The notes: generated by a model from the letters alone, not told the origin. 64,000 nt of DNA from Saccharomonospora glauca K62 (GCF_000243395.2 NZ_CM001484.1:3528524-3592523); one strand, 5' to 3'; shown: positions 35,716 through 47,444, numbered from the stretch's first letter. Translations and numbers: made by a program.

Positions 35716-38700
35716 GTGGAGAGCACAACATCGGCATCGACACCCACTCACGGCCCCTCTCGTCGTTCCTCCGGATGGATTCGACGGCTGGCCTCCGCGT
35801 GCTGGCGGCACCCGGTGCTCGTCGTGCTGGCACTGTCGGCGGCCGTCGTGGGGGTGGGGCTACAGGCCGCCACTCCCCTGCTCGTGCGTGCGGCCGTGGA
35901 CGACGCGGTCGCGGGTGACACCTCGCACCTCGCCGGGTTGGCCGCGGCACTGGTGGGCCTGCACCTGCTCGCGTTCGGCACCGCGTTCGCCCGGCGTTAC
36001 CTCGGAGGCAGGCTCGCCCTCGACGTGCAGCACGACCTGCGCCGGGACGTGTTCGCGTCCGTGTCCCGCCTCGACGGCGGCAAACAGGACTCGATGAAGA
36101 CCGGTCAGATCGTGTCGCGGGCCATCACCGACCTGCAACTGGTCACCGGGTTCCTGATGCAGGTCCCGTTGTCGGCGGGATCGGTGGTCTTCGCCCTGCT
36201 CGCCCTCGGCGCGATGCTGTGGATGTCCCCGGTGCTCACCCTCATCGCGCTGGTCGTGGCCCCCGCCGTGGGCGTGGTGGTGGCGGTGAGCCGCAAACGC
36301 CTGTTTCCGGCCACGTGGTCGGCGCAGCAACGCGCCGCCGACATCGCCCAGCAGGTCGAGGAGACCGTCACGGGTGTGCGGGTGGTCAAGGGGTTCGGAC
36401 AGTCCGAGCGGGAGGTCACCACACTGTCCGGCCGAGCCCGCAGGCTCTACGCCGAACGGCTGCGTGCCGCTCGGCTCGCGGCAGTCCCGACGGCGACCAC
36501 CTCGGCGCTCCCCGCCGCGGGACAGGTGGCCGTACTCGGGGTCGGGGGCGTCCTCGCGCTGCACGGCGAGATCAGTCTCGGCACGTTCCTGGCCTTCGCC
36601 ACGTACGTCTCGGCACTGGTGGGCCCCGCGCGCATGCTCGCCAGCCTCGTCGTCCAGGCCCAGCTCACCCGCGCCGGGGTCGAGCGCGTGAACGAACTCG
36701 TCGACGCCCAGCCCGAGGTCGTCGACCCGCCACATCCGAAACCGGTGCCCGACGGTCCCCTGGAGGTGCGCTTCGAGAACGTGCGGTTCGGATACACCCG
36801 CACCGAACCGGTCCTCGACGGGTTGTCCCTGCACGCCCGTCCCGGAGAGACCCTCGCGCTCGTGGGCACCGCCGGCTCGGGGAAGTCGACGATCTCGCTG
36901 CTGCTGCCCCGGTTCTACGACCCCCACGTGGGCAGCGTCCGGATCGGCGACGTGGACGTGCGCGAGTTCTCCCTGGCCGACCTGCGGAACACCGTCGGGG
37001 TGGTGTTCGAGGAGGCGTTCCTGTTCTCGACGTCGGTGCGCGAGAACATCGCCTACGGCAGGCCGGACGCCACCGACGACGAGATCGTGGCCGCCGCCAA
37101 GGCCGCCGAGGCCCACGAGTTCATCCGCGCGCTGCCCGACGGCTACGACACCCTGGTCGGTGAGCGCGGACTCACACTCTCGGGCGGACAGCGCCAACGG
37201 CTCGGCCTCGCCCGCGCGCTGCTGACCGACCCGAGGGTGCTCGTGCTCGACGACGCGACGTCGGCCGTGGACACCGTGACCGAGGCCGCGATCCACGACA
37301 CGCTCCGCAGCGTGACGAAGTCGCGGACCACCATCCTCATCGCGCATCGGCGCTCCACGCTCGCGCTCGCCGACCGGATCGCGGTCCTCGACGGCGGCCG
37401 GGTGGTCGACGTGGGCACCCACGACGAGCTGTGGCGGCGGTGCGAACTGTTCCGTGACCTCGTCTCCGGACCCGGCGACGACGTCGAGGAGATCCACCGG
37501 CACGACGACCTGGTGCCGGACGAGACCGGCATCACCCCCCGGCTCTGGCCGGAGGTGACCGAGGACGACAGCCCGAGCCCGGTGACCTCGGCGAGCAGGA
37601 CGACGGCCGGCGGGCCGGGTTCCCGCGCCTCCCTCGATCTCCCGCCCACCCCCGAGCTGCTGGAGCGGGTGCGCCGCCTGCCCGAGGCCACCGGGGAACC
37701 TCGGCTGGGCGGCGAGAACCCCACCGCGCCCGACCCGCACTTCCGGCTGCGCGGACTGCTGCGGCCGGTGCGCGCGCTGCTGGCCGCCGTGGTCGCCCTC
37801 GTGGCCGTCGACGCGCTCGCCGCCGTCGCCGTCCCCGCGTTGTACGAACGCGGTGTGGACGACGGTGTCCGGCAGGGAGTGGAGTCCGCCGTCTGGTGGG
37901 CCGCGATCGCCGGGATCGTGGTGATCGCGGCGGACTGGCTGGCCGTCTACGCACAGACCCGACTCACCGCTCGTACCGGCGAGTCGGTGCTCTACCTGCT
38001 TCGGGTACGCAGCTACGCCCACCTGCAACGCCTCGGTCTCGACTACTACGAACGCGAGCTCGCGGGCCGGATCATGACGAGAATGACCACCGACGTCGAC
38101 GCGCTGTCGACGTTCCTGCAGACCGGCCTCGCGACCGCGGTGGTGAGCGTGCTGACGCTGGTGGGGATCAGCGCGGCACTGGTGGTGACCGACGCGAGCC
38201 TGGCGCTGTTCGCGTTCGCCGTGTTGCCGGTGCTCGTGGTGGCGACCGTGTTGTTCCGCCGCCGCGCCTCGGCCGCCTACTCCGAGGCCAGGGAACGGGT
38301 GAGCGCGGTCAACGCCGACATGCAGGAGAACGTCTCCGGGCTGCGCGTGGCGCAGGCCTACACCCGCGAGCAGCACTCGGCGAAGCAGTTCGCCTCGCGC
38401 AGCGACGCCTACCGGCGGTCCCGGCTGCGCGCGCAGCGCTACGTCGCGACGTACTTCCCGTTCATCACCCTGCTCTCGGGCGTCGCGGAGGCCGTCGTGC
38501 TGGTGGCCGGGGCGAACCGCGTGGCCGAGGGAACCCTCGCCGTCGGGGTGCTCATGGCGTTCCTGCTGTACCTGGGGCTGTTCTTCTCGCCCGTGCAGCA
38601 GTTGTCGAGCGTGTTCGACGGCTACCAGCAGGCCAAGGTGGGGTTGCGGCGCATCGGCGACCTCCTGCGCACCCCCACGTCGGTGCCCCCTCCGGAGAAC

Positions 38701-39450
38701 CCGGTCCCGGTGCCGCCCCGACTCCGGGGCGAGGTGGAGCTCAAGGACGTCGAGTTCCACTACCCGCACGCGGAGAAGCCCGCGCTACGGGACGTCAACC
38801 TCCACGTGCCCGCGGGCACCACGGTGGCGCTCGTGGGCGCGACGGGCGCGGGCAAGTCCACGGTGGTCAAGCTCGTCGCGCGGTTCTACGACGTCACGGA
38901 CGGCCGGGTGTGTCTCGACGGCGTGGACGTCCGCGACTACGACCCCGAACAGCTTCGCGGGCGGGTCGGCGTGGTGCCGCAGGAGTCGCACCTGTTCTCC
39001 GGCACGGTGGCCGACAACGTGCGCTACGGCCGTCCCGACGCGAGCGACGCCGAGGTGGAGGCCGCGGTGAGGGCCGTGGGGGCGCTGCCCGCCATCGCCG
39101 CACTGCCGAACGGTTTCCGGCAGCAGGTCGGCGAACGCGGCCGGGCGCTCTCGGCGGGACAGCGGCAGCTCGTGGCCCTGGCCAGGGCGGAGCTGGTGGA
39201 CCCGGACGTCCTGCTGCTCGACGAGGCCACGGCGGCGCTCGACCCGGCCACCGAGGCGGCCGTGCTCCGGGCCACCGACCGCCTCGCCTCGGCACGTACC
39301 ACGTTCGTGGTCGCCCACCGACTGGCCACGGCCGCGCGGGCCGACGTGATCGTGGTGCTCGATCACGGCCGCATCGTGGAGCAGGGCACCCACGAGGAGC
39401 TGCTCGCGGCGAACGGGTACTACGCGCGGATGTGGCGGCACTCGGAGTAG
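35716..39450 (+). CDS. Fused heterodimeric-type ABC exporter (TMD-NBD-TMD-NBD)
   Basis: The 1,244-residue protein joins two half-exporters. NBD1 has Walker A GTAGSGKST (about 383), signature LSGGQRQ (about 486) and Walker B LVLDDATSAVD, where the catalytic glutamate is aspartate. NBD2 has Walker A GATGAGKST (about 1040), signature LSAGQRQL and a normal LLLDEATAALD. This asymmetry, one weak and one competent ATP site, is the pattern of heterodimeric multidrug exporters. Residues about 590-675 form a charged linker between the halves. The GTG at 35716 gives MESTTSAS; the transported compound is unknown. Confidence 0.9.
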   Translation: MESTTSASTPTHGPSRRSSGWIRRLASACWRHPVLVVLALSAAVVGVGLQAATPLLVRAAVDDAVAGDTSHLAGLAAALVGLHLLAFGTAFARRYLGGRLALDVQHDLRRDVFASVSRLDGGKQDSMKTGQIVSRAITDLQLVTGFLMQVPLSAGSVVFALLALGAMLWMSPVLTLIALVVAPAVGVVVAVSRKRLFPATWSAQQRAADIAQQVEETVTGVRVVKGFGQSEREVTTLSGRARRLYAERLRAARLAAVPTATTSALPAAGQVAVLGVGGVLALHGEISLGTFLAFATYVSALVGPARMLASLVVQAQLTRAGVERVNELVDAQPEVVDPPHPKPVPDGPLEVRFENVRFGYTRTEPVLDGLSLHARPGETLALVGTAGSGKSTISLLLPRFYDPHVGSVRIGDVDVREFSLADLRNTVGVVFEEAFLFSTSVRENIAYGRPDATDDEIVAAAKAAEAHEFIRALPDGYDTLVGERGLTLSGGQRQRLGLARALLTDPRVLVLDDATSAVDTVTEAAIHDTLRSVTKSRTTILIAHRRSTLALADRIAVLDGGRVVDVGTHDELWRRCELFRDLVSGPGDDVEEIHRHDDLVPDETGITPRLWPEVTEDDSPSPVTSASRTTAGGPGSRASLDLPPTPELLERVRRLPEATGEPRLGGENPTAPDPHFRLRGLLRPVRALLAAVVALVAVDALAAVAVPALYERGVDDGVRQGVESAVWWAAIAGIVVIAADWLAVYAQTRLTARTGESVLYLLRVRSYAHLQRLGLDYYERELAGRIMTRMTTDVDALSTFLQTGLATAVVSVLTLVGISAALVVTDASLALFAFAVLPVLVVATVLFRRRASAAYSEARERVSAVNADMQENVSGLRVAQAYTREQHSAKQFASRSDAYRRSRLRAQRYVATYFPFITLLSGVAEAVVLVAGANRVAEGTLAVGVLMAFLLYLGLFFSPVQQLSSVFDGYQQAKVGLRRIGDLLRTPTSVPPPENPVPVPPRLRGEVELKDVEFHYPHAEKPALRDVNLHVPAGTTVALVGATGAGKSTVVKLVARFYDVTDGRVCLDGVDVRDYDPEQLRGRVGVVPQESHLFSGTVADNVRYGRPDASDAEVEAAVRAVGALPAIAALPNGFRQQVGERGRALSAGQRQLVALARAELVDPDVLLLDEATAALDPATEAAVLRATDRLASARTTFVVAHRLATAARADVIVVLDHGRIVEQGTHEELLAANGYYARMWRHSE

Positions 39451-39814
39451 GAAGGCGGCACCTCCGAAACCGAGCCGTCACCGGGTTCGATTCGCGAGCA
39501 CGACCATCCGGTGGACCTTCGAGGACTTGCCTCGAAAACGCCCGAGTCGTCGGCCTCCGCGAACCGCCGGGTAACGGCGTTCCGGACAGCGCGAGGCGCG
39601 GTCCCGGAGAACGATAGAGTCCTCACTCTGCCGACGGGCGAGAACGACAACAGGTTGTTGTGACAACATTCACCTTATCGATACAGTCCGGTCAGGGCGC
39701 TCTTCCCCCTACGTCATGGGCGAGTTCGGTGACGCCCGGCGAAACCAGGGGGTTAGCCTGGTAGGCGCGAATTCACCAAACCAAGATCGAGACGGATAGA
39801 GGCGAGTCCTAGCC
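39451..39814. other. Intergenic region upstream of kgd
   Basis: No gene is seen in 364 bases. The region contains the ACAACA/TGTTGT cluster at 39647-39668 and a GAGGCGAGTCC ribosome-binding region before kgd. Confidence 0.5.
39647..39668. promoter_or_regulatory. Overlapping inverted half-sites upstream of kgd
   Basis: ACAACA-GGT-TGTTGT is a perfect inverted repeat, and TGTTGT-G-ACAACA follows with a shared arm. Three alternating half-sites are therefore packed in 22 bp, about 150 nt before the start. A regulator binding site is a fair guess. Confidence 0.45.
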
Positions 39815-42800
39815 GTGTCCAGCAGCAGCCCTGCGTCACAGTTCGGCCCCAACGAGTGGCTCGTCGAGGAAATGTACGACCAGTTCCTCGCCGATCCTTC
39901 CTCAGTCGACGCCGCCTGGCATGAGTTCTTTGCCGACTTCAAACCCACCCAGAGTGCACAGGCAAAGCCGGACGCCGCAGACGCAGAGCCGAAGTCGTCC
40001 GCGAACGGCCAGTCGACAACGCAGACCACTCCCAAGCCGGCGCCGAAGAAGCCCGAGCCGGCTGCCGGAGCCACCTCGGCTCCCAAGGCCCCCGCCCCCA
40101 AGGCGGCGCCGAAGCCGGAGCCGAAGCAGTCCTCCGCCGCCACCACGCGGACGGCTCCGCCCAAGACCACCACCGAGCCCGAGCGCAAGCCCCTGCGCGG
40201 GGCCGCCGCGGCCATCGCCAAGAACATGGACGCCTCGCTGAGCGTCCCCACCGCCACCAGCGTGCGCGCGGTGCCCGCCAAGCTGATGGCGGACAACCGC
40301 ATCGTCATCAACAACCACCTGAAGCGCACCCGCGGTGGCAAGGTCTCGTACACGCACCTCATCGGCTACGCGATGATCCGTGCGCTGCGCGACTTCCCGA
40401 ACATGAACCGGCACTACGCCGTGATCGACGGCAAGCCGCATGTCGTGACGCCGGAGCACGTCAACCTCGGCCTGGCCATCGACATGAAGGGCAAGGACGG
40501 GCAGCGCTCCCTCGTCGTGGCCTCCATCAAGAACTGCGAGAACATGACGTTCCTGCAGTTCTGGCAGGCCTACGAGGAGATGGTCAAGAAGGCCCGCAAC
40601 AACAAGCTCACCGCCGACGACTTCGCGGGCACCACGATCTCGCTGACCAACCCCGGCGGCATCGGCACCAACCACTCGGTGCCCCGCCTGCAGTCCGGCC
40701 AGGGTGCCATCATCGGCGTCGGCGCGATGCAGTACCCCGCGCACTTCGAGGGCACCAGCGAGCAGACCCTGGTCAAGCTCGGCGTCAGCAAGATCATGAC
40801 GCTGACCTCGACCTACGACCACCGCATCATCCAGGGCGCGGAGTCCGGCGAGTTCCTCAAGCGCATCCACGAGCTGCTGCTCGGTGAGGACGGCTTCTAC
40901 GACGACATCTTCACGTCGCTGCGGCTGCCGTACGAACCGGTGCGCTGGGTCGAGGACATCCCCGAGGGCGAGATCGACAAGACCGCCCGCGTGCTCGAAC
41001 TCATCGACGCCTACCGGACGCGCGGCCACCTGATGGCCGACACCGACCCGCTCAACTACCGGCAGCGTCGGCACGAGGACCTCGACATCCTGTCGCACGG
41101 CCTCACGCTGTGGGACCTCGACCGCGAGTTCGCGGTCGGCGGGTTCGCCGGCAAGGAGCGCATGAAGCTGCGCGACGTGCTCGGCGTGCTGCGCGACTCC
41201 TACTGCCGCACGGTGGGCGTGGAGTACACGCACATCCTCGACCCCGACGAGCGCCGCTGGATCCAGGAACGGGTGGAGGTTCCGCACGAGAAGCCGAGCC
41301 CCTCGGTCCAGAAGTACATCCTGAGCAAGCTCAACGCCGCCGAGGCGTTCGAGACGTTCCTGCAGACCAAGTACGTCGGGCAGAAGCGGTTCTCGCTGGA
41401 GGGCGGCGAGACCGTGATCCCGCTGCTCGACACGGTGCTGGACAAGGCCGCCGAACACCAGCTCGACGAAGTCGTCATCGGCATGCCGCACCGCGGCAGG
41501 CTGAACGTGCTGGCCAACATCGTCGGCAAGCCGATCTCGCAGATCTTCCGCGAGTTCGAGGGCAACCTCGACCCCGGTCAGGCGCACGGCTCCGGCGACG
41601 TGAAGTACCACCTCGGCGCTGAAGGCAAGTACTTCCGCATGTTCGGCGACGGTGAGACCAAGGTGTCGCTGACCGCGAACCCGTCTCACCTGGAGACCGT
41701 CGACCCGGTGCTGGAGGGCATCGTCCGCGCCAAGCAGGACCTGCTCGACAAGGGCGACCGCGAGACGGGCGGCTTCAGCGTGCTGCCGGTGCTGCTGCAC
41801 GGTGACGCCGCGTTCGCGGGCCAGGGCGTGGTGGCCGAGACGCTGAACCTCGCGCTGCTGCGCGGCTACCGCACCGGCGGCACCGTCCACATCATCATCA
41901 ACAACCAGGTGGGCTTCACCACCGCGCCCGAGCACGCACGCTCGTCGCAGTACGCCACCGACGTGGCGAAGATGATCGGTGCGCCGATCTTCCACGTCAA
42001 CGGTGACGACCCCGAGGCTGCGTACTGGGTCGCCCGGCTGGCCGTGGACTACCGCCAGGCGTTCAACAAGGACGTCGTCATCGACATGATCTGCTACCGC
42101 AGGCGTGGCCACAACGAGGGCGACGACCCGTCGATGACGCAGCCCGCCATGTACGACATCATCGACGCCAAGCGCAGCGTCCGGAAGACCTACACCGAGG
42201 CGCTGATCGGTCGCGGCGACATCTCCATGGAGGAGGCCGAGGCCGCGCTGCGCGACTTCTCCAGCCAGTTGGAACACGTGTTCAACGAGGTCAGGGAGCT
42301 GGAGAAGCACCCCATCGCGCCGAGCCCGTCGGTGGAACAGCACCAGCAGATCCCGGCTCAGGTGCCGACCGCGGTGACCCGCGACGTCATCGAGCGCATC
42401 GGCGACGCGTTCGTCACGCTGCCCGAGGGCTTCACCCCGCACCCGCGCGTCAAGCCGGTCCTGGAGCGGCGCAAGAAGATGTCCCGCGAGGGCAACATCG
42501 ACTGGGCGTTCGGCGAGCTGCTCGCGTTCGGGTCGCTGGCGCTGGAAGGTCGGCTCGTCCGCCTGTCCGGCCAGGACTCCCGGCGCGGCACGTTCACCCA
42601 GCGGCACTCGGTGCTCATCGACCGCAAGACGGGCGAGGAGTACGCGCCGCTGCAGCACCTGTCCGAGGACCAGGGCCGCGTGATGATCTACGACTCGGCG
42701 CTGTCCGAGTACGCGGCCGTCGGCTTCGAGTACGGCTACTCGGTGGCCAACTCCGAGGCGCTGGTGATGTGGGAGGCGCAGTTCGGCGACTTCGTCAACG

Positions 42801-43525
42801 GCGCCCAGACCGTCATCGACGAGTACATCTCGTCCGGTGAGGCCAAGTGGGGGCAGCTCTCCGACGTCGTGCTGTTGCTGCCGCACGGCCACGAGGGCCA
42901 GGGTCCCGACCACACCTCCGGCCGCATCGAGCGGTTCCTCCAGCTCTGCGCGGAGCACTCGATGACGGTGGCGGTGCCGTCGACCCCGGCGAACTACTTC
43001 CACCTGCTGCGCAGGCACGCCCTCGACGGCGTGAACCGCCCGCTGATCGTCTTCACCCCGAAGTCGATGCTGCGCAACAAGGCGGCGACCTCGGCGGTGG
43101 AGGACTTCATCGGCGACTCGAAGTTCCTGTCGGTCATCGGTGAGCAGGAGGTCGACCCGGCCAAGGCCCGCAAGGTGCTGCTCACCTCCGGCAAGCTCTA
43201 CTGGGAGCTGGTGGCCGAGCGTCGCAAGCGCGAGGCGAACGACGTCGCCATCGTGCGCGTCGAGCAGTACTACCCGCTGCCGAAGAAGAAGCTCGTCGCC
43301 GAGATGGAGCGCTACAACAAGAACGCCAAGATCGTCTGGGTGCAGGAGGAACCGGAGAACCAGGGTGCCTGGCCGTTCTTCGGTCTGAACCTCCCGCGCA
43401 AGCTGCCCGAGGTGTTCTCGAACCTCGACGTGGTGGCGCGCAGGCCGATGGCGGCGCCGTCGGCGGGCTCGTCCAAGGTGCACGAGGTCGAGCAGAAGGC
43501 CCTCATCGCCAAGGCGTTCGAGTAA
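39815..43525 (+). CDS. kgd: Multifunctional 2-oxoglutarate metabolism enzyme (Kgd)
   Basis: The 1,236-residue enzyme combines E1 (2-oxoglutarate dehydrogenase/decarboxylase) and E2 (succinyltransferase-like) activities, as in mycobacterial KGD (1,231 residues). The first 40 residues ([19 protein letters not shown]) form the N-terminal docking segment. An Ala/Pro/Lys-rich linker spans about 45-130, and an E2-type catalytic domain with [15 protein letters not shown] follows. The TPP domain has [17 protein letters not shown] and [11 protein letters not shown]. It feeds the TCA cycle at succinyl-CoA. In relatives the enzyme is inhibited by the FHA protein GarA, not encoded here. The GTG start is set by homology. 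Confidence 0.96.
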   Translation: MSSSSPASQFGPNEWLVEEMYDQFLADPSSVDAAWHEFFADFKPTQSAQAKPDAADAEPKSSANGQSTTQTTPKPAPKKPEPAAGATSAPKAPAPKAAPKPEPKQSSAATTRTAPPKTTTEPERKPLRGAAAAIAKNMDASLSVPTATSVRAVPAKLMADNRIVINNHLKRTRGGKVSYTHLIGYAMIRALRDFPNMNRHYAVIDGKPHVVTPEHVNLGLAIDMKGKDGQRSLVVASIKNCENMTFLQFWQAYEEMVKKARNNKLTADDFAGTTISLTNPGGIGTNHSVPRLQSGQGAIIGVGAMQYPAHFEGTSEQTLVKLGVSKIMTLTSTYDHRIIQGAESGEFLKRIHELLLGEDGFYDDIFTSLRLPYEPVRWVEDIPEGEIDKTARVLELIDAYRTRGHLMADTDPLNYRQRRHEDLDILSHGLTLWDLDREFAVGGFAGKERMKLRDVLGVLRDSYCRTVGVEYTHILDPDERRWIQERVEVPHEKPSPSVQKYILSKLNAAEAFETFLQTKYVGQKRFSLEGGETVIPLLDTVLDKAAEHQLDEVVIGMPHRGRLNVLANIVGKPISQIFREFEGNLDPGQAHGSGDVKYHLGAEGKYFRMFGDGETKVSLTANPSHLETVDPVLEGIVRAKQDLLDKGDRETGGFSVLPVLLHGDAAFAGQGVVAETLNLALLRGYRTGGTVHIIINNQVGFTTAPEHARSSQYATDVAKMIGAPIFHVNGDDPEAAYWVARLAVDYRQAFNKDVVIDMICYRRRGHNEGDDPSMTQPAMYDIIDAKRSVRKTYTEALIGRGDISMEEAEAALRDFSSQLEHVFNEVRELEKHPIAPSPSVEQHQQIPAQVPTAVTRDVIERIGDAFVTLPEGFTPHPRVKPVLERRKKMSREGNIDWAFGELLAFGSLALEGRLVRLSGQDSRRGTFTQRHSVLIDRKTGEEYAPLQHLSEDQGRVMIYDSALSEYAAVGFEYGYSVANSEALVMWEAQFGDFVNGAQTVIDEYISSGEAKWGQLSDVVLLLPHGHEGQGPDHTSGRIERFLQLCAEHSMTVAVPSTPANYFHLLRRHALDGVNRPLIVFTPKSMLRNKAATSAVEDFIGDSKFLSVIGEQEVDPAKARKVLLTSGKLYWELVAERRKREANDVAIVRVEQYYPLPKKKLVAEMERYNKNAKIVWVQEEPENQGAWPFFGLNLPRKLPEVFSNLDVVARRPMAAPSAGSSKVHEVEQKALIAKAFE

Positions 43526-43542
43526 ACCTCGAAACCACGACT

Positions 43543-43578
43543 CGATGGCGGCGGTACCTCACGGTGCCGCCGCCATCG
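43543..43578. terminator. Hairpin between convergent kgd and the copper ATPase gene
   Basis: CGATGGCGGCGGTACC (43543-43558) pairs with GGTGCCGCCGCCATCG (43563-43578) over 16 bp with one T-G position and a TCAC loop. It ends 49 nt before the ATPase stop codon. There is no T-run, as is common in high-GC genomes. Confidence 0.7.
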
Positions 43579-43627
43579 GCGTTTCCGGGACTCGGGAGTC
43601 GAGGGTTGCCTCCCGCGAGCGGGACGC

Positions 43628-45958
43628 TCAGGCAGCGACGGGGGTGTTCACCGGCTTCGCGGGGACCTCGCCGGTCGCGACGGGCGTGACGATGCTCCGG
43701 AAGCCCCGCAGTCGCAGGCTGTTGCTGACGACGAACACCGAGCTGAATGCCATCGCGGCACCGGCGAGCATCGGGTTGAGCAGGCCCGCAGCCGCCAGCG
43801 GCAGCGCCGCGACGTTGTAGGCGAAGGCCCAGAACAGGTTGCCCTTGATGGTGGCCAGGGTGCGGCGGGAGAGCCGGATGGCGTCGGCGGCGACGCGAAG
43901 GTCGCCTCGGACGAGGGTGAGGTCGCCGGCCTCGATGGCCACGTCCGTCCCGGTTCCCATGGCCAGCCCGAGATCGGCCTGGGCGAGCGCGGCGGCGTCG
44001 TTGACCCCGTCACCGACCATCGCGACCACCCTGCCCTCGGACTGCAGCCGCTTGACGACCTCCAGCTTGTCCTTCGGCAGCACCTCGGCGATCACGTCGT
44101 CGATGCCGACCTCCGCGGCGACCGCCTTGGCCACGGCCTCGTTGTCGCCGGTCAGCAGCACGGGCCTCAGGCCGAGGGCCCGCAGCTGAGCGACCGCCTC
44201 CGCCGACGTGGGCTTGACCTCGTCGGCCACCACGAGCACCGCCCTGGCCCTGCCGTCCCAACCCACGACGACGGCGGTGCGGCCCGCGCGCTCGGCCTCC
44301 GCCTTCGCCGCCTCCAGCTTCGGCGGCAGGGAGTGGCTCCACTCGGCCAGCAGGGCGGCACGCCCGACCAGCACGGCCCGGCCGGCCACGACGCCTCGCA
44401 CCCCGAGCCCCTCGACGTTGGTGAAACTTTCCGGCGTGGCGAGGGAACCGACGCGCTCGGCCGCTCCCCGAGCGACGGCACGGGCGACGGGGTGTTCGGA
44501 GGCGTTCTCCAGGGCACCGGCGAGTCGCAGCACCTCGTCGGCGTCCTCGCCCTCGGCGACGTGGACGTCGACCAGCGTCATCGCGCCGGTGGTGACGGTC
44601 CCGGTCTTGTCCAGCACGACCGTGTCGACCCGCCGCGTCGATTCGAGAACCTCGGGGCCCTTGATCAGGATGCCGAGCTGAGCGCCGCGCCCGGTGCCCA
44701 CGAGCAGAGCGGTGGGCGTGGCCAGCCCCAACGCGCACGGGCAGGCGATGATCAGCACCGCGACGGCCGCGGTGAACGCCGCCGAGGTCGAGGCCCCGGC
44801 GCCGAGCCAGAACGCGAGCGTGCCCACGGCCAGCGCGATCACGATCGGCACGAACACCCCGGAGACGCGGTCCGCCAGGCGTTGCACGGCGGCCTTGCCG
44901 GTCTGCGCGTCCTCCACCAGCTTGGCCATCTGCGCCAACTGCGTCTCGGAACCCACGCGCGTGGCCCGCACCACCAGGCGGCCCCCGGAGTTCACCGTCG
45001 CGCCGACGACGGTGTCGCCGGGCCCGACCTCCACGGGAACCGACTCACCGGTGAGCATGCTCGCGTCGACCGCCGAGGTACCTTCCTCCACCACGCCGTC
45101 GGTGGCGATCTTCTCCCCCGGCCGGACGACAAAGCGGTCGCCGACGGCGAGCCGCTCCACCGGAATCCGGTGTTCGGTGCCGTCGCGCAGGACGGCGACC
45201 TCCTTGGCGCCCAGTTCCAGCAGTGACCGCAGCGCCGCCCCGGCCCGCCGCTTCGACCGGGCCTCGAAGTAGCGTCCAGCCAGGATGAACGTGGTCACGC
45301 CCGCGGCGACCTCGAAGTAGATGTTGCCGTCCCCGCTCGTGCGCTCGACGGTCAGTTCGAACGGATGGGTCATTCCGGGCACGCCCGCGCTGCCGAACAG
45401 CAACGCGTACAGCGACCAGGCGAACGCGGCAAGCGTGCCCATCGACACCAGCGTGTCCATCGTGGCCGTGCCGTGACGCAGATTCGTCCACGTGGCCCGA
45501 TGGAACGGCCACGCCGCCCACGTCACCACGGGAGCGGCCAGGGTCAGCGAGATCCACTGCCAGTACTCGAACTGCAACGCCGGGACCATCGCCAGCAGCA
45601 CCACCGGCACCGAGAGCACGACGGCGCCGATCAACCGCTGCCGGAGCGACCGGGCGGCCGCCTCGTCCCGGTCGGTCTCGTCACCGTCGGTCTCCTCCCG
45701 CGGTGGCTCCGGGGGACGAGGCAGCTCGGCGGTGTATCCCGCGGCCTCGACCGTGCTGATCAGCTCGGCCGGGTCCAGCTCCACGGGAAAGGTGACCTTC
45801 GCCTTCTCCGTGGCGTAGTTGACGGTCGCCGTGACGCCGTCGAGTTTGTTGAGCTTGCGTTCGACACGGTTGGCGCACGACGCGCACGTCATGCCCCCGA
45901 TCGCGAGCTCGATGTCGCGGGTGGCCGTGACATCGCTCGCTGCGACGTCGGAACTCAA
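43628..45958 (-). CDS. Copper-translocating P1B-type ATPase
   Basis: The 776-residue pump exports Cu+ across the membrane. An N-terminal heavy-metal domain carries GGMTCASC. The membrane metal site is CPC in [17 protein letters not shown], the phosphorylation site is [12 protein letters not shown], and the HP motif lies in [12 protein letters not shown]. Residues about 85-100 are an acidic [12 protein letters not shown] stretch. The start is TTG at 45956-45958, led by GGAGGAG. It is the last gene of the csoR operon. Confidence 0.93.
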   Translation of the reverse strand: MSSDVAASDVTATRDIELAIGGMTCASCANRVERKLNKLDGVTATVNYATEKAKVTFPVELDPAELISTVEAAGYTAELPRPPEPPREETDGDETDRDEAAARSLRQRLIGAVVLSVPVVLLAMVPALQFEYWQWISLTLAAPVVTWAAWPFHRATWTNLRHGTATMDTLVSMGTLAAFAWSLYALLFGSAGVPGMTHPFELTVERTSGDGNIYFEVAAGVTTFILAGRYFEARSKRRAGAALRSLLELGAKEVAVLRDGTEHRIPVERLAVGDRFVVRPGEKIATDGVVEEGTSAVDASMLTGESVPVEVGPGDTVVGATVNSGGRLVVRATRVGSETQLAQMAKLVEDAQTGKAAVQRLADRVSGVFVPIVIALAVGTLAFWLGAGASTSAAFTAAVAVLIIACPCALGLATPTALLVGTGRGAQLGILIKGPEVLESTRRVDTVVLDKTGTVTTGAMTLVDVHVAEGEDADEVLRLAGALENASEHPVARAVARGAAERVGSLATPESFTNVEGLGVRGVVAGRAVLVGRAALLAEWSHSLPPKLEAAKAEAERAGRTAVVVGWDGRARAVLVVADEVKPTSAEAVAQLRALGLRPVLLTGDNEAVAKAVAAEVGIDDVIAEVLPKDKLEVVKRLQSEGRVVAMVGDGVNDAAALAQADLGLAMGTGTDVAIEAGDLTLVRGDLRVAADAIRLSRRTLATIKGNLFWAFAYNVAALPLAAAGLLNPMLAGAAMAFSSVFVVSNSLRLRGFRSIVTPVATGEVPAKPVNTPVAA

Positions 45959-45986
45959 AGTCCACTCCTCCAGATCGAACGGCGGC

Positions 45987-46877
45987 TCAGTGTCCGTGGG
46001 GTGCGCCGTGGGTGGTCACCGTGAACTCGGCCGTGTGGACGGTGCCCCCGTGTCGGAAGTCGAGGAACAACCGGTAGGTACCCGCGGAGGGCACCTCGAC
46101 GGCGAACTTGACGTCCCCCGCTCCCGCCTCCCCGGAACCGTCCGGGTGGACGTGCAGGTACGCGAGGTCCCCCGTCCGCAGCGCGACGAGGTGACCGGCC
46201 GCTCCCAGGTACGGTTCGAGGTCGGTGACGGGACGATCGTCCTTGCTGACGCTCACGGTGACCGGTGAGGTTCGTCCGGGCGCCAGGTCGCCGACGAGCC
46301 GTACCTCGTAGCCGTCGACGTGCGCGATCCGGGAGGGTTCGTGCCGTACCGGCCGGAAGTCGCCCGGTACGGCCAGGTCCACTCCCAGCGTCATCGGCTC
46401 TCCCCCGGCGGGGGTGAAGTCCGCGAACGCGCGGTAGCTGCCCGGCTGGTCGATCGTGATCGGCACGCTCCACGTGCCGTCGTCTCCCATCACCGGATGG
46501 ACGTGCTGGAAGTGGCTCGCGTCGCGGCGCACCAGCACCAGGTGCATTCGCTTGGTGTGTTCGACGTCGAACCGCGTCACCGCCTCGCCGTCCGGCCCCG
46601 TGATCCGGAAGGTGAAGGTGTTCTCCTCCCCGGAGGCGAGCGTCGTGTCGGTGGGTGTGAGGGTGTAACCGCCCCGCGACGACGCCAGTCCCTCGGGCAG
46701 CTGCCGAGTCGCCCCCGCGACGGTGCCGCCGTGGACGTCCCCGTGCGCGGCGTCCTCGCCACCGCGCACCCCGGCTTCCTCGGTGAGGGGACCGACAGCC
46801 GCGCCGACACCCCAGCCACCCAGGGCGACCAGGGCCAGCGACGCACCGTAGGCGGAGAGCTTGACCGCTGTGTTCAT
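45987..46877 (-). CDS. Exported copper-resistance-type protein with His-rich motifs
   Basis: The 296-residue protein has an N-terminal hydrophobic anchor or signal (about 5-30) and a beta-rich extracellular part. Metal-binding candidates are [17 protein letters not shown], a [13 protein letters not shown] stretch and a C-terminal GAPHGH. It lies between copZ and the copper ATPase and is probably a periplasmic-side copper chaperone or sensor. No named family was assigned. The ATG follows GGCGCGGAGACGAGC. Confidence 0.75.
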   Translation of the reverse strand: MNTAVKLSAYGASLALVALGGWGVGAAVGPLTEEAGVRGGEDAAHGDVHGGTVAGATRQLPEGLASSRGGYTLTPTDTTLASGEENTFTFRITGPDGEAVTRFDVEHTKRMHLVLVRRDASHFQHVHPVMGDDGTWSVPITIDQPGSYRAFADFTPAGGEPMTLGVDLAVPGDFRPVRHEPSRIAHVDGYEVRLVGDLAPGRTSPVTVSVSKDDRPVTDLEPYLGAAGHLVALRTGDLAYLHVHPDGSGEAGAGDVKFAVEVPSAGTYRLFLDFRHGGTVHTAEFTVTTHGAPHGH

Positions 46878-46902
46878 GTCGTGCTCGTCTCCGCGCCCGT
46901 GA

Positions 46903-47109
46903 TCAGGCGCTCAACGTGTACCCCGCTTCTTCCACGGCCTTGCGGACGTCCTCGATAGCGAGTTCGCGCTCGCTGGTGACCGTCACCTTGCCCGTGGGCA
47001 GGTCCACCGCGACGTCGGTGACACCCGCGATCTCACGTACCTCCTCGCTCACCGAGCTGGCGCAGTGGCCGCAGGTCATGCCGGTCACGGTGTAGGTCTG
47101 CTCGACCAT
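46903..47109 (-). CDS. copZ: Copper chaperone (CopZ-like, heavy-metal-associated domain)
   Basis: The 68-residue single-domain protein has the copper-binding GMTCGHCASSV loop near residues 10-20 and a ferredoxin-like fold pattern to the end. It would deliver Cu+ to the ATPase or to CsoR. The ATG follows AAAGGAACGACGAC. It lies second in the csoR operon, 53 nt after csoR. Confidence 0.92.
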   Translation of the reverse strand: MVEQTYTVTGMTCGHCASSVSEEVREIAGVTDVAVDLPTGKVTVTSERELAIEDVRKAVEEAGYTLSA

Positions 47110-47162
47110 GTCGTCGTTCCTTTCGTGGTCGTACTACGGGCAGGGGGAAACGGGTTCGAACG

Positions 47163-47444
47163 TCAGGAACGCACCAACCGCGCGATGGCGTCGCTGGCTT
47201 CCTTCACCTTCGCGTCCGCCACCTCGCCACCCTCGGCGATCGCCTGGGCGACACAGTGCCGCAGGTGCTCGTCCAGCAGCCCGAGGGACACGGCCTGCAA
47301 CGCCTTGGTCGCCGCCGCGATCTGCGTGAGCACGTCGATGCAGTACTCGTCGTTCTCCACCATGCGTTGCAGCCCACGGATCTGGCCCTCGATCCGGCGC
47401 AGCCGCCTGAGGTACGCGTCCTTGTCTTCCGTGTATCCCCGCAT
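47163..47444 (-). CDS. csoR: Copper-sensing repressor CsoR
   Basis: The 93-residue DUF156-family repressor keeps the Cu+ ligands C35 (DEYCIDV), H60 and C64 (DEHLRHCV), the same spacing as mycobacterial CsoR. The ATG at 47444 was chosen because the conserved MRGYTEDKDAYLRRLRRIEG follows; an upstream extension is possible but poorly conserved. Copper binding would release DNA and induce the operon csoR-copZ-exported protein-ATPase. A matching operator lies about 90 nt upstream. Confidence 0.94.
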   Translation of the reverse strand: MRGYTEDKDAYLRRLRRIEGQIRGLQRMVENDEYCIDVLTQIAAATKALQAVSLGLLDEHLRHCVAQAIAEGGEVADAKVKEASDAIARLVRS

